Shown: positions 33,864 through 46,479, counted from the stretch's first letter. The stretch is DNA of 64,000 bases from Cynocephalus volans (GCF_027409185.1 NC_084462.1:42356679-42420678); one strand, 5' to 3'. Program-made: numbers and translations. The notes: generated by a model not told the origin, from the sequence alone.

Positions 33864-34599
33864 TATGCCACATTTTATTTATCTATTTATCTATTGATTG
33901 ACATTTGGTTTGCTTCTACCTTTTGGCTATTGTGAATAATGTTGCTGTGAACATTGATGTGCAAATATTTGTTTGAGTCTCTGCTTTCAAGCTTTCAGTT
34001 TTGGGGGGGTGTATACCAAGAAGTAAAATTGCTGGATCATATGTCAATTATATGTTTAATTTTTTGAGAAACCTGTGATGTTTTCTTGATGAATTAACTC
34101 CTTTATTATTACACAATATCTCTTTTTATTCCTAGTAGCCTTCCTTGTTCTGAAGTCTACTTTTTCTGATATTAGTATAACCATTTTCACTTTTATTTTA
34201 TTAGTTTTTACTTGGTATATCTTTTTCTATCATTTTACTTTTGTAACCTATGTCTATATATTTAAACAAAATTTCTTTTGGATGGCATATTTTGGGTCTT
34301 GGTTTTTCATCTAATCTGACAATCTCTGCCTTTTAATTGGGGGTTTTAGACCATTCACATTTAGTGTCTCTAGTGGTATGATTGAATTGAAATCTATAAT
34401 CTTGTTAGTTGTTTTCTATTTATTCCAACTATTCCTTGTCCTCTTTTTTCTTTTTGTCCTATGTTTTGATTAGTTAAAATTTTTTTAAAAAGATTTTTAG
34501 CCTTTTTTCTTTAAATATTTTTTTAGCTCCACACTCTTTCTCCTCTTCTTCAGAGGTTCCAATGATACAAATGTTAGATTTAAATTTTTTTTTCCTATG

Positions 34600-35036
34600 G
34601 GTTCCTGAGTGGTATGGGTCAAATGTGTTCCTCCAGACTTCATGTTTTGGAAACTTAATCCCCACTGTAACAGTGTTAAAAAGGTGGGAAATCCAATTAT
34701 GGTATTTGAAAGGTGGGGCCTTTTCAGAGGTGATTAGATTGTTAGGACTATGTCCCGGTGAATGGATTGATCCATTCATGGAGTCATGAGCATGGTTTTG
34801 ATGGCTTTATAAGGAGAGCAAGTGAGTAGGTTAGCTCTTGCTCAGCCCATTCTCACCACATAATACCCTGGTCACCATGGTACTCTGTAGAGTTCCTGCT
34901 AAGAAGGCCCTCACCAGATGTGTTCCCTGAACCATGGACTTCTCAGCCTCCAAAACTGTACAAAAATAAATTTCATTTGGTTAAAATTACCCAGTTTCAG
35001 GTATCCTGTTATAAGTGACAGAAATGGACTAATACA
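34600..35036 (+). repeat. MaLR-class LTR (MST/MLT-like)
   Basis: Sense-oriented blocks: ttaatccccactgtaacagt, aaggtggggccttttcagag, gatggctttataagga, aaggccctcaccagatgtg, aataaatttcatttgg and the ending atggactaatac. It is inserted in the antisense L1M. Confidence 0.75.
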
Positions 35037-35569
35037 TTGAGGCATTGTTTATTTTGTTTGTTTGTTTGTTGTAGTCTATTTTCTGTTGTTCAGATTGGAA
35101 ATTTCTATTGGTCTTTGTTTGAGCTCACTGATTCTTCTTTCCTCTGTCATCTCCAACCTACTGCTGAGCCCATCCACTGTGTTTTTAATTTCAGTTATTA
35201 TATTTTTGTTATATATTTTTGGTACTCTTTAATATATTCTATTTATCTGCTGAGATTTTCTATTTTTTATTTGTTTTAAGATGGGCATAATCACTCAGTG
35301 AAGCATTTTTATGGATGTTGCTTTAAAATCCTTGTCAGATAATCCCAGCATCTTAGTCTTCTCAGTGTTGGCACCTTTTGATTATATTTTCTCATTTATA
35401 TGTGAATGTCTTGGTTCTTGGTATGATGATTGGTTTTTTATCATATCTTGGAAATTTTGAATATTATGTTGTGAGACCTGTTTAATCTTTTTCTCTTTTT
35501 AAATTCTTCCTCTTAGGTCTAGTGTGCAGGTCCAGGTGAGGATATATGCTCAGCTCCCTGTTGGACTTC

Positions 35570-35965
35570 ATTGACACGACCCTGAAAAAGCAGAGTGTGG
35601 ACCCATGCTGCCTTGTTGTAGATGGGTGTCACCTAACCACAGGAGTCCTTGAAGAACCAAGCTGCCGTGATATGACATGCCTACTGAGGGCCACATGACA
35701 GGGAACTGTGGGTGGTCTGTAGGAGCTGAGAGCCTCAGACTTACAACTGCAAAGGAATTGAATTCTTTCAACAACGATGTGAGCTTTGAAGACTACTCAA
35801 AGATCCAGAAAAGAACACAGTCCCATCAACACTTGGATTGCAACCTGGAAAGACCCTAAAACAGAGAACCCAGCTAAGCCATGCCCAGAATACTCATCCA
35901 CAAGGTGTTGTTTTAAGCTTCCAAGTTTCTGGTAATTTGATATAAAGCAATAAAAAAGTAATATA
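35570..35965 (+). repeat. MLT1-like LTR
   Basis: The 3' end has aacccagctaagccatgccc, ttgttttaagcttccaag and ggtaatttgatataaagcaa, as in MLT1 LTRs. It is inserted between the two L1M pieces. Confidence 0.65.
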
Positions 35966-37848
35966 TCCTCCTGTTGCTCTTCTTCATTCCGAATGTTCCA
36001 AGTTCCCTTCTGTTATCATTTCCTTTCTGACTGAAGAACTTATTTTAGCAAAAATTTTTTTAGGGCAGGTGTTCTGGCAACAAATTTTATTATATTTCCT
36101 TCATCTGAGAATACCTCTGTTTCATCTTCATCTCTATAGTTTTGCTGAATATGGAATTCTGAGAGACAGCATTTTTTTCTTTCAGCACTTGACAAGTGTT
36201 ATGCCACTTCTTCTTGGGCCTTCATGATTTCTGATGAGAAATGTGTTGTCATTTGAATAGTTTTACTGCTACAGGTAATAATCATTTTTTTCTGGCTCCT
36301 TTCAATATTTTTTTCTTTGTCTTTAGTTTTCAGAAATTTGATTATGATGTATTTGGGCATGGATTTCTCTGGGTGTATGCTGTTTGGGGTTTTCTTAATT
36401 TATTGAATCTTTAAGTTTATATCTTTTGCCAAATATGGGAAATTTTTAGTCATTATTTCTCCAAATATTTTTTTAACACCACTCCTTTCCTGTTGAGTTT
36501 CCAACGACATGAATGTTAGATATTTTGGTTATTTTCCCACATTTCTGAGGCTCCATTCATTTTTAAGTATTATTTTCTCTCTGTTCAGACTGGATAATTT
36601 CTATTAATCTGTCCTCCAGTTCACTGATTCTCATGTCATCTTCATCAGCTCTTCAGCCCATTCAGTGAGGTTATTTAAATTATTATTATTCTTCATTTTT
36701 ATATTTTTGATCAGGTTCTTTGTAAGTCTTCTTTTTCTTTGCTTATAGTTTTTCTTTTTTTCCATAGTGTTAGTATTTACTTCTTGGAGCATTTTTATGA
36801 TTGCTCCATTAAAATCCTTGTCAGATAATTATAGCACCTCTATCATCTTGGTGTCAATATCTGTTGTCTTTTCCCACTCTAATTGAGATTTTCCTGGTCA
36901 TAGTATGAACAGTAATTGTGGATTGTAACCAGGACATCTTGAGTGTTATGTTATGAAATTCTGGTTTCTATTTAAATCTTCATTCAGCAGGCAGTCAACC
37001 TGTTTAGGTTCAGAATGCATGTTTTGGCACACTTTTGTGGGATATTATTGATTCAAATGCCAATTTAGTTTGCTAGTTTGGTCTTCCCAGCTTATGTGCT
37101 GCCCAGAGGCCAATAGGAAATGATAGCAGTATTTGATACTGTACTTCAGTTCTCCAGTTTTTTAATGTGTTGATTCATTAGTCATGCATGGGCTGCTTAC
37201 GGGTCTGCCCAAGAATCCATACACAGATTTAAAGAATCCCTTTCTCCAGTTTTCTCCTCCTTGTAATTTTTCCCCCCGCCCCCTCTAATTGGTAGAGGAG
37301 GGGCTGCTGCCTCTTTGTTTCTGTTTGCTTAGTGCATGGTGGGGATGGTCCCAGTCTCTGCAGCCAATGCACCAGTGGGGTGGGAGAGGAGTATCTCCTC
37401 TTTGCTGATGTTTGCTTAGTGTGGCAGACAGAGGGTAGACAGAGATCCGCTCCACTATCTCCACAGTGATAGGTATAGAGGGGGAGGGTTGCCACCTCTA
37501 CTCATCTTAGTGAAGGATCAGAATGATTGACAGAGCTTCAACCTGACATTTGCTCAAAGTCCTGGTGTCGAGGAGGAGAGGTTCTTTCTCAATGCAGAGC
37601 AGGAATGGTCAGCAGGTCTCCACCTACAGTCTCCATGGCCATACTCCAAGTGGGGAGGAGGAGGGGTGCCTCCTCTTTGGTTTAGGTCAGGGATGGTGGA
37701 CAGGGCACGGCCCTCAGTCCTTGCAGCTGCAGTGTTGGGTGGGGATGGTGGATGGTATAACTTTTTTTTAGTTACTCATCGGGAGTAGTGTATGTTTTAT
37801 CTTGCAGGGCTGCTCTTTATTATGGCCTTTGGCTAAAGACAGCAAGCT

Positions 37849-37856
<8 letters not shown>

Positions 37857-37903
<47 letters not shown>

Positions 37904-37935
37904 CGTGCGCACGTGTGCACACACATGCATATGCC
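37857..37935. repeat. (GT)n followed by alternating purine-pyrimidine tract
   Basis: About 18 GT units followed by gcgcgcgtgcgtgcgcacgt and gtgcacacacatgcatatgc. Such alternation favours left-handed DNA. Confidence 0.8.
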
Positions 37936-37982
37936 TGTTGGCATTTCTGGGTGTGGGCCCCTCTAGTGCTCAGGTGAAGATT

Positions 37983-39300
37983 CAAAAGGTCTTCAAAAAT
38001 TTCATGGAAAATGTATATTTTCCATATTTATAAATGTGTAAAGAAATTTGCATGGATTTCAAAATTCTTTTGTACCAAAATAAACTTGTACTAACATGTT
38101 ATAACATGTCTGAAGGGGATCTAGCTTGAGGCACTAAGAAGGATAAGACATGAGTTTGAAAAGAGCCCCTATCAGAACAACACGAATTCTGCTAAAATTG
38201 AAATGAGAACAACCATCAAATTTATGGTGAAGCTCTGGTGGAAGAATGGTGAAAGCACTGATGCGTTATGAGAAGTTTATGGGGACAATGCCCCAAAGAA
38301 ATCAGCAGGTTAACAAATGGATAACTTGTTTTAGAAAGGGACGAGACAATGTTGAAAATGAACCTGCAGTAGCAGACCATCCATGTCAATTTTCAAGGAA
38401 AAAATTAATCTTGTTTATACCCTAATTGAAGAAGAATGACAGTTAACAGCAGAAACAATAGCCAACACCATAGACATCTCAATTGGTTCGGCTTACACAA
38501 TTCTGACTGAAAAATTACAGTTGAGCAAATTTCTACTCCGTGGCTGCCAAAACTGTTGTGCCCAGAACAGCTTCAGACAAGAACAGAGCTTTCAGTGGAA
38601 ATTTTAAATAAGTATCGAGATCCTCAAGCATTTGTTTGAAGAATTGCAACAGAAGATGAAACATGGCTTTACCAGTACAATTCTGAAGACAAAGCACAAT
38701 CAAAGCCATGGCTACCAAGAAGCAGAAGTGGTCCAGTCAAAGCAGAAGCAGACTGATGAGGAACGAAGGTCATGGCAACAGTTTTTTGAGATGCTCAAGG
38801 CATTTTGCTTGTGGACTTTCTGGAGGGCCAAAGAATGATAACATCTGCTTATTATGAGAATGTTTTGAGAAAGTAAGCCAAAACTTTAGCAGAAAAATGC
38901 CCAGGAAAGCCTTATCAGAGAGCCTATTTCCACCCTGACTATGCTCCTGCTCATTCCTCTTATCAAGCAAGGGCAATCTTGCTAGAGTTTCAATGGGAAA
39001 TCGTTAGACAGCTACCTTACAGTCCTGATCTGGCTCCTTCTGACTTCTTTTTGTCCTCTAATTTAAAAAAATCTTTAAAGGGCACCCATTTTTCTTCAGC
39101 TAATAATATAAAAAAGACTACATTAACTTGGTTAAATTCCCAGGACCCTCAGTTCTTCAGGGATGGATTAAATGGCTGATGTCATTGCTTACAAAAGTGT
39201 CTTGAATTTGATGGAGCTTATGTTGAGAAATAAAGTTTATGTTTTTTTATTTTTATCTTTTCATTCCATTTTTCCATGAACCTTTGAAGTCTTCTTGTAT
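37983..39300 (+). mobile_element. Mariner DNA transposon, full-length but decayed
   Basis: The left end (ggtcttcaaaaatttcatgg) and right end (ccatgaacctttgaagtctt) are inverted relatives of the MITE termini at 33782 and 57701. The 1.3-kb length is that of an intact mariner. The inside codes for a transposase remnant. Exact ends are uncertain by a few bases because the termini have diverged. Confidence 0.82.
38200..39235 (+). pseudogene. Mariner transposase pseudogene
   Basis: Conceptual translation in shifting frames gives an N-terminal helix-turn-helix part (RTTIKFMVKLWWKNGE and a later ETIANTIDISIGSAYTILTE segment), which binds the transposon ends. The catalytic domain follows. Its three acidic positions can be seen: TEDETW, the Asp of the HxDYAPAH block (usually HDNAPAH), and SPDLAPSDFFL. 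The C-terminus NSQDPQFFRDGLNG is typical of the family. Stops and frameshifts (around 38430, 38640 and 38850) break it, so it cannot move itself. The family resembles the cecropia/Hsmar2 side more than Hsmar1, but this is a by-eye judgement. Confidence 0.85.
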
Positions 39301-40179
39301 ATAGGAGAGGGAATGATCACAAGGAACTCACTGCCTGGTAGTTCCTCACGTCTTAAGGTTCCTGGCCATTTCAACTGCTGTCCTCCACCTCTTGGTCTTC
39401 TTACGTGTTTTATCCAGTGTCTGCTCATAAACGGTGGGAAGAACAGGATGGCATGTAGTTACTTCATTTTTTCTGGAACCAGAAACTGTGAGTTGTTTTT
39501 TATTGTGATTGAAAATAAGAATAGGGTAGAGGTGGAGCAAGATGGCTCACTACAAGGATCCACTGCTCGTCTCTCTGACAAAGACAGAGAAAACAACAAA
39601 CACCCAACTACACTTGGATGAAAATAACTAAAGAAGGGTGCTAGAACACATCAGAGCAGTAGCAGAGACACTGGTGAGTACAGAAACCCTGGCTAGCCAC
39701 ATCCAGAATGAAAGAATATGCCTGGCCTCCACCACCCCATCCCCCAGCTGGGAGCAGCAGAGACCCAAGAGGAGTTTCTGCCTGCAGCGGGGAGATGAGT
39801 GAGTGAGGTACTGCAGGTCCAAGTGACAGGTGAGTTGCACTGAGCTTGTGGGCCACGTGACTGGTGTGGGGAGTTGCTGGGAGCCCATGCAACCGCATTG
39901 TCTGGGGAGGGTATTTAGGCTGAGCCACTCCCACCTTCCAGGTCCCAGGCTACTGCAGCAGTTACCATTTGGACATAGGAGACAACAACCAAGTGCTTTA
40001 TGCCCTGGGGCCCAATAGCCCCTGTGTTTCCACAGCCTCAAGGCCACATCATAATGCCAGGTCACCTGCACTCAATTCCACTTGGTGTCCTGTGCCTTGG
40101 GAACAGGTGGTTCAGTGTGGCAAGGGGGCCATCCTCAGGACAGAGGGGATCAGTGCACTCACTTGTTGGAGTCAGAAAA

Positions 40180-40786
40180 TGTTACACTTCTCACTGTGTA
40201 ACAGAGATGAAAAAAAGATTACTCAAAGCAACATGAATGCAATGAGAATCCCGGAGGGACTGCACCTCAGAAACGCCTCTGTTAGAAGGAGTAAACTGGA
40301 TACAGTCTTGATTCAAAGTTAGCTTCTGTTTTTTATTGTAAAGACAAGAAAATGTCACAAGAAAAATCAGTTGATTCAATCATTTCAAAAGAACACAAAG
40401 ACATGGGCAATGTGACAATAATTATCTATGGCTAAGTATAGCTTAAGCAATGGAAACTAGTAACATCATTCAAATCTAAGTATAATTGTCTCTAAAGTTT
40501 CCACCAGCAAACAGCTTGCCCTTAGCAAACATTTTTTCACATTTTTCCCTACAGAAATTCTTTAAAATCTCTTAACAGGATTGGTATGTTAACCAACCTG
40601 TTAGCTCTAAAATCATTAAAGTATACAATCCCATACCTAAACAGTGATTAGAGTTGATGAGATGGGCTGTTGCCCAGCTTGCTGTGGGCTTTTGCCCCCT
40701 GGCCAAGGACTTTTGCCCCATAAATGCATTACCTAAAAACCCTATTCTAAAAATCAAATGAGAATCAACATTTCTAACCCTCTACA
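40180..40786 (-). repeat. Solo retroviral LTR, 607 bp, 6-bp target duplication
   Basis: It starts tgttacact and ends cctctaca on the + strand, so both ends are TG/CA. AGAAAA is repeated exactly on both sides (40174-40179 and 40787-40792). The minus strand has AATAAA near 40330 followed by a U5-like segment. The L1 5' UTR reads through when the LTR is removed, judged against the inverted copy at 43540-43600. The 6-bp duplication suggests a class II (betaretrovirus-like) element, although the sequence itself was not matched. Confidence 0.8.
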
Positions 40787-40899
40787 AGAAAACTGACTGA
40801 TTGGGGCCTTCAGCCACTGCTGGCATCTCCACCCTCTCAGTGAAGCGCCCTTGCAACCTACACTGCTGCTGAGTTGTACTGTGGCTCCAGTGAACAGAT

Positions 40900-41990
40900 G
40901 CAGTCCTGTGCACCCCAGCAGGAAGGCTGTGGAGGCTCCTCATTCCTCTCAGGGGCACAGACCACTGCCAGCAGCGCCAGTGAGCCCACCCCAGCAAGGG
41001 GGCTGCAGAGGGACCCAGCTGTCTCTTGGAGGCACAGTGTCCCACTCAGCCCCAACAACCTCACTAAGGCAGCCCACCCCAGCTGAGGAGCTTCAGAGTG
41101 ACACAGTGCCTGTCTTGGAGTCACAGAGGCCTGCCCATAAACCAGAGCAGCCTTGCCCAGAGTGGCCCACTTTAGCCAAGCAGCTGCCGAGAACCTTAGC
41201 ATCTCTCTTGGGGGTGCAGAGTCCCACCCATGATCACAGCAACCTTACCCAGACTGGCCCGCTCTGGCTGAGGAACTACAGAGAGACCCAACATCTCTCT
41301 TGGGGGCACAGGAGCCTACCCACAACACCAGAGACCTTTTTTACAGTGACCCACTCCAGCCAAGTTGCTACAAAGTGACCCAATATTTCTCTTGGGGGCA
41401 AAGGGTCTCACTCAAAACTGATACCACCTCACCCAGAGTGGCCCATTCCAACAGTAGTGCTGCAGAGCAACCAGTGTGTCCCTTGTGAGGGTGCAGGGTC
41501 CCACACACGAACCCAGTGACCTCACGCAGGGTGGCCCACTTCAATGGTGAAACTTCAGAGCACTCCATCATCTCGGGGTCACAGGGTCCCACCCACACCC
41601 CCAGTGAACTTGTTCAGTGTTGCCCACTTAAAATGTGCAGCTGTAGAGCACCCCAATGCCCTCTTCGGGGGTATAGGTCCCAGCCCAAAGGTCCAGTGAC
41701 TGCTGAGTCACTCACTTTAGCTGAGGAGCTGCTGAGAACCTCATTGTCACCCTCAAGTCCAAGGTCCTAATCTTGACCTCCAGGAAACCTGGCCAGGGTT
41801 GCCCATTTAAGCTGAGGAGCTGCAGAGCACCACAGTGCATCTATCAGAGACACAAGATCCTGGCCAGGGCACAAAAGAGCCTACCCAGGATCACCCATTT
41901 CAGCTGAGGAGCAGCACAGCACCCCCGCAAGAGCACAGCTTCCCCTCAAGAGCTCAAGAACGCACACACGACCCTGGTGATCCAGCCCAG
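40900..41990 (+). repeat. Tandem array of about 91-bp units inside the L1 5' region
   Basis: A landmark like ctgcagag recurs at 41003, 41091, 41184, 41277, 41368, 41460, 41553, 41641, 41729, 41820 and 41912, a spacing of 88-93 bp. Each unit carries a gctgaggagctgcagag block, a cttgggggcacaggg block and a gtgacctcacccagagtggc block. Units are clearly diverged from each other. Confidence 0.85.
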
Positions 41991-42869
41991 TGTCACTTCA
42001 GAAAGAAACTGCCAAGCACCCCAGCACATGCCACAGAGGCATTCACAGACAGCTCTAACGGTGAATACAGTCAAAGCAGTCACACAGAGACTATGCTACC
42101 TAGAACCAAACCTAAAACACCCCACCCAACTGTCACTATACAGCACATCTACATGGGGGAGTCTCTCCCCCAAAAGGCTACTCCAGAATATTAGAAGAAG
42201 CAACTGCTCCATCAGATGCTCAGGCATCAATGTAGGGATACTAGAAATAACAAAAAACAAAAGAAGAAAACATGGCACCCCCCCCACAAAGGAGCACAAT
42301 AATTCTGTAGTACCAGGCCACAAACAACAGGAAACCTATGAAATGCCTGAAAAGGAATTCCAAACAACAATATTAAGAAAACTCAATGAGATGCAAGAAA
42401 ATTCATATAGACAACACAACAAAATGAAAAAAAAAAAAAAAAAAAAAAAATCCAGGACCAGAGGGAGGAATTCAACAAAGAGACAGATATCTTTAAAAAG
42501 AACCAAGCAGGATTATTAACTGAAGAATTCATTCACAAAAATAAAAAATAAAACTGAGAACTTAAGCAGCAGACTAGAGCAAGCAGAAGAAAGATTTTCT
42601 GAACTCAAAGACAGGCTTTTGAAATAACCCGAGCAGACCAAAAAAAAAAAAAAAAAGAGGATTTAAAAAATGAAGAAGACCTTTGTGGTCTATGGGGACA
42701 TCTGAATTACGGGTGTTCCAGAGGGGAGGAGAAAGGAAAAGGCATTAAAAATTCTATTTAATAAAATAATAACTGAAAACTACCTGAGTATTGGGAGATC
42801 CCCAAACAGATTCAAACCAAAAACATCTTCTACAAGACACATTAGAGTTAAATTGCCAAAAGTCAAAGG

Positions 42870-43965
42870 GGCACTTGGCAGCTCCTTGGTGGAGTGAGCA
42901 AACCTGGGCAGAATTGCTGGGGTTGCAGTCGGGATCTTGGATTTTGAGAAAGATAAAGAAGAGCTCAGCATCTCCTTAGGTGAAGCAGGTGACTCTGGCT
43001 GGGGTCCCTGGGCTTCAAGTTGGGCCTTACACCCTCAAAAGAGGTGCTGGGGTGGTCTGCAGCTCCTCAGCTAAAGTAGGCAACAGTGGGTGAGGTCCTT
43101 GGGGCTGTGGTCCAGACCTTGTGTCCTCGAGAGAGATGAGGTGCTCTGCAGCTGATCAACTGGAGTGGGCCACTCTGGTCAAGGCGACTGAAGTCATGGG
43201 TGGGCCCCTGTGCCTCAAAGTGAGATGTTGGGTTGCTCTGTAGTTCCTCAACTGGAGTGGGTTCCCCACGCAAGGTCACTGGGGTTGTGGGAAGGAACCC
43301 GTGCTCACAAGAGAGATGCTGGGTCACTCTGCAGAAACACAGCTGGAACAGGTGGCCCCAGGCTGGCTAACTGGAGCTGCAGACAGGGCTCTGTGCTCTT
43401 GAGAAAGGTATGCAGGCACTCCACAGTTTCCTAGCTTGTGTGTGTGGCTCAGGGCAGGTTTGCTGGAGCCAGACATGACTCTTTGCCCCTCTGGAGGATG
43501 TATGTATGCTTCACTGAAGAGAGTAAGGCCACTGGTAGTGGCAGAAGGCCCCAATCCATTGGCTCTCTGTCTCTGGGAAGCACACACATTGGCTCCCTCT
43601 GTTCTGGGGTGACCTCTGCACTGTGCTGGACCACCTGTTCCCAGGGTGAAGAGTGCCATGTGGGATCAGGTGCCAGAATCCCAGTGAGATGAGGGGCCTT
43701 AGAGATAGGGAGATGCTGCAGCTATTGGGCCTCAGGGCAAAATGCACCTGGGTGTTTTCTCTGATCCCCAAATGGCTATGTGCTGTGTCAGCCTGGGACC
43801 CGGGAGAAGGGGGAGATTACCATGAACTCCTTCCCTGCACTGATGCAGTTGCATGGGCTCCCAGAAGCTCCCCACACTGGGCTCACAGCCTGTAAGGTCC
43901 ATGAGGCTCCCTTGTAGCTTTGATTGCAGACATCTGTGGGGCAAATCTCAGTTACTTTTTCCCTG
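42870..43965 (-). repeat. Inverted L1 5' region (array units and 5' UTR)
   Basis: On the minus strand the order is 5' UTR (from about 43965) and then the same tandem units. Landmarks lie at 42962, 43055, 43144, 43236, 43327 and 43417, spaced about 91 bp. The 5' UTR (about 43430-43940) aligns by eye with 39750-40170 and 40790-40850 of the + copy. Together the two form a large imperfect inverted repeat. Confidence 0.8.
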
Positions 43966-44169
43966 AAGGCAGAAAGTCGTAATGGTTTCCTGCTGCTCCT
44001 GACTGGGGATGGGTTGGAGGAATTGTGGGTTTTTTGGTTGATTGGTGGTGGTGGGTTTTTTTTCTTTTTCTTTTCTTTCTTTTATTTGGTGGTTGACTCA
44101 TACAGGGATCTGAACTTTTGGTGGGGGTGGGCAGAGGTGGGGAGGTGTTTATTCTGTGTGGGGTTCTCT

Positions 44170-45960
44170 GAGATTCTTGGATCTGTAGTTTAATATCTAT
44201 TATTACTTTTGGAAAATTCTTGGTTATTATCTCTTCAAATATTTTTCTGCCCCATTCTCTCTCTTCTCATTCTGTGACTCCAATTGCATGTATGTTAGAC
44301 CATCTGATGGTGTCCTATTAAATACTCTGTTTTTCTTTTACCACTTTTCTGTCTTTGTATTTCTGTTTATATAATTTCTATTAACCTATTTTCAAGGCTT
44401 TCGATTTTTCCAAAGCTGTATTCAAATACTTATGTGCTTGACAAAAGAATTCTTCATCTGTAATATCATGTATGTTATTTCTAGCATTTCTATTTTACTT
44501 TTTTGTATAGTTTTCATTTCTCTGGTGAATTTCCCCATCTGTTCATGCTTGTTGCCTGCCTTTTACCTGATGCACTAACATACTAATTATAGCTATTTTA
44601 AGATCCCTGTCTGATGGTTCCAACTATCTGGATCCTCAAGTCTATTTCTGTTGATTGCTTTATCTCTATATTGTTTTCACTTGCTTTTTTAAAAAATTTT
44701 AGTTTTTGATTAAATGCTAGATATTGTGTGTAGAAGCACAGTACAGGCTGAGGTAAATAATATTTACACCTGCAAATTATCATGTCTATTCTGTCTGGCT
44801 TTTAGTATATGAGGTTGATCTGGTTAGGAGTTGATCTGGGTTTGGGTTTTGTTGTTGCTTTTGCTACCTTTAGTGCAGCTAAGGCTTCAAATTCCTCTGC
44901 ATATGTGATGCTTCTACCTTGTGCTTAGATTGGGAACTTGGATGCCAGAGTGTTTTTCTCAGCGTTCCTGATGTGCCCTTCACCTTTTAGCTGTTCCTGC
45001 ATGCCTGTGACACAGAGGAGCTCTTTCTATGCTCTTGCCCCTCTTCCAGTGATAGACTGTCTTTCCTTGTTACTCAGTGCTAGGTTTATGGTGAGAGAGG
45101 GATTTCTTGGTTGTCCTGGTTGAACCTCATTCTTAGATCCTAAACCTCAATGTGGGGCTGTCTCAGCATTACTGCCCATCTTTCCCATGGCAACTAAATT
45201 CTGGGACAGGAGTTTCCCTCCCTGTCCTCCCTTCCTTAGTGGTAAAAGACCTCTGCTTGATATTGGTGTAGGATCTTGGGCCCAACAAAGTTTCCTGCCT
45301 TTCCTGCAGAAGTAGGAAGTTTTTGCCTCTATTTCTGCCACAGTAGAAATGGATTTTCCCGTGTCCATGGGGATAGAGTTTTCCTACCCCTCTCCCAGAG
45401 GTAGATGGGTTTTGTTTCTATTCTTTCTTCAAAAGTGATGGGTTTTGCCTCTGCCCTGTGAGTGTGAGGATTTGGTGCCTGTCCCTCAATGTCTTAAGGC
45501 TTTTGTTGCATAGGAGAGAAGGATCTGGGGAAAGTGGTGGGGCTTTGTGCCTGTCCCCCAATAGTGGCTGATATTTTCCAACACACCCACATGCCTGTGC
45601 TGCAGAGGGAGCTCCCCCTGGTATCCTGCCTTCTCCTGATATTTCTCTTGAGAACACTCAAAGATCTTGCATGTGAATGCAAACTCCGTGAAGTCTGGGT
45701 TCCCCAGCTATTCCAAACCTACAACCAAGCCCACACTTGGACTTTAATAATTTGCTGAAATTTAGCTGATATCTTTATACCTAATGGTGGCCACATGTTT
45801 CTCCTGGGCTCTGCCAAAGGTGAAACAGATCATGTGCCTAATTTCTCTCTGGAGGGTCTGCTCCCTCTCTGGAATTCAACTTATTTGGTTGCTTTGTAAC
45901 CTCAGATCTCTGATATACTCAGGAAAAGTTATAATTTAGGCACACTACCCAGATTTTTCT
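44170..45960 (-). repeat. L1M 3' region, antisense
   Basis: Reversed blocks: ttctcattctgtgactccaa, tgtcctattaaatactctgt, ttttaagatccctgtctgat, ctgttgattgctttatctct. It is the 3' UTR-like part of an older L1. Confidence 0.7.
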
Positions 45961-46479
45961 CATTGTTCTTTGCAGCTTTCTACATCCTACGTGGAAGCAG
46001 AAATGAGATGTTTTAAATCAAAATCACTAACTCACTGTAATTTGTCTACAGAGCTGTCTACCAAGGACATTGTATGGACTTTTTTTTCAAGTATATTCTT
46101 CTGTATTTATCAAATGATTTTTTAAAAGTTTTCCAGGCATGTTTAAAAGCTGTGAATGATCTGCTTTTCATCTTATTTTGTAACCTAGTAACCAAAGTCA
46201 TTAATAAAAGTCACAGTTAAACCTTTTTCCTTTGTAAAACTTTGAGTCAAAACATAATCCAAAGGTTGATTTTCCCCTTTCCTTTGGAAACTCTTGAATT
46301 ATATTATTTTAAATTTATATAAGCTCTCTGCAACAAATTAGGACACTATATCCCATGGATTTTAACAGACCTTGCAATATGTTCTATTTTTTGTGTGTGT
46401 TATATCTGTTCATCTGGGCTATTTAGTTCTGGAGTGTGCATATAACGACAGCACATTTTTGTGATTACTTAATGTTGTG

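Larger units (their letters stand above)
32770..37980 (-). repeat. Nested antisense L1M 3' regions
   Basis: Long T-rich sequence made of reversed L1M ORF2 and 3' UTR, in at least three pieces (about 32770-34600, 35040-35520 and 35990-37800). Typical blocks are gaccattcacatttagtg, ttctgttgttcagattgg, ttgctttaaaatccttgtca and ctttagttttcagaaatttg. They are interrupted by a mariner MITE (33782), a MaLR LTR (34600) and an MLT1-like LTR (35570). The two successive 3' UTR-like pieces (35040-35480 and 36060-36900) are similar to each other, so these are separate insertions of one family. Confidence 0.75.
39524..42868 (+). repeat. L1 5' half: 5' UTR, tandem array and ORF1 remnant
   Basis: The start (gaggtggagcaagatggctc) is an L1 5' UTR head. 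A GC-rich 5' UTR runs to about 40790 (interrupted by a solo LTR, 40180-40786), followed by about a dozen tandem units (40900-41990) and an ORF1 remnant (41977-42868). ORF1-like parts include PEKEF.TTILRKLNEMQE, a coiled-coil stretch with poly-A runs, and a RHIRVKLPKVK-like end of the RNA-binding part. It has no ORF2; sequence flips to an inverted L1 at about 42868. Frames are broken. Confidence 0.8.

Noticed and set aside
40851..41378. 175-codon frame with repeating Pro/Thr/Gln units
   Set aside because: It is the L1 91-bp array in a chance open frame.
40900..41990. CRISPR-like direct repeats
   Set aside because: The whole 91-bp unit repeats with no unique spacers, in a mammalian L1.
42868..43965. 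Twin-priming inversion of a single L1
   Set aside because: Both parts are 5' regions of the same kind, and the order (5' sense, then inverted 5') does not fit twin priming.
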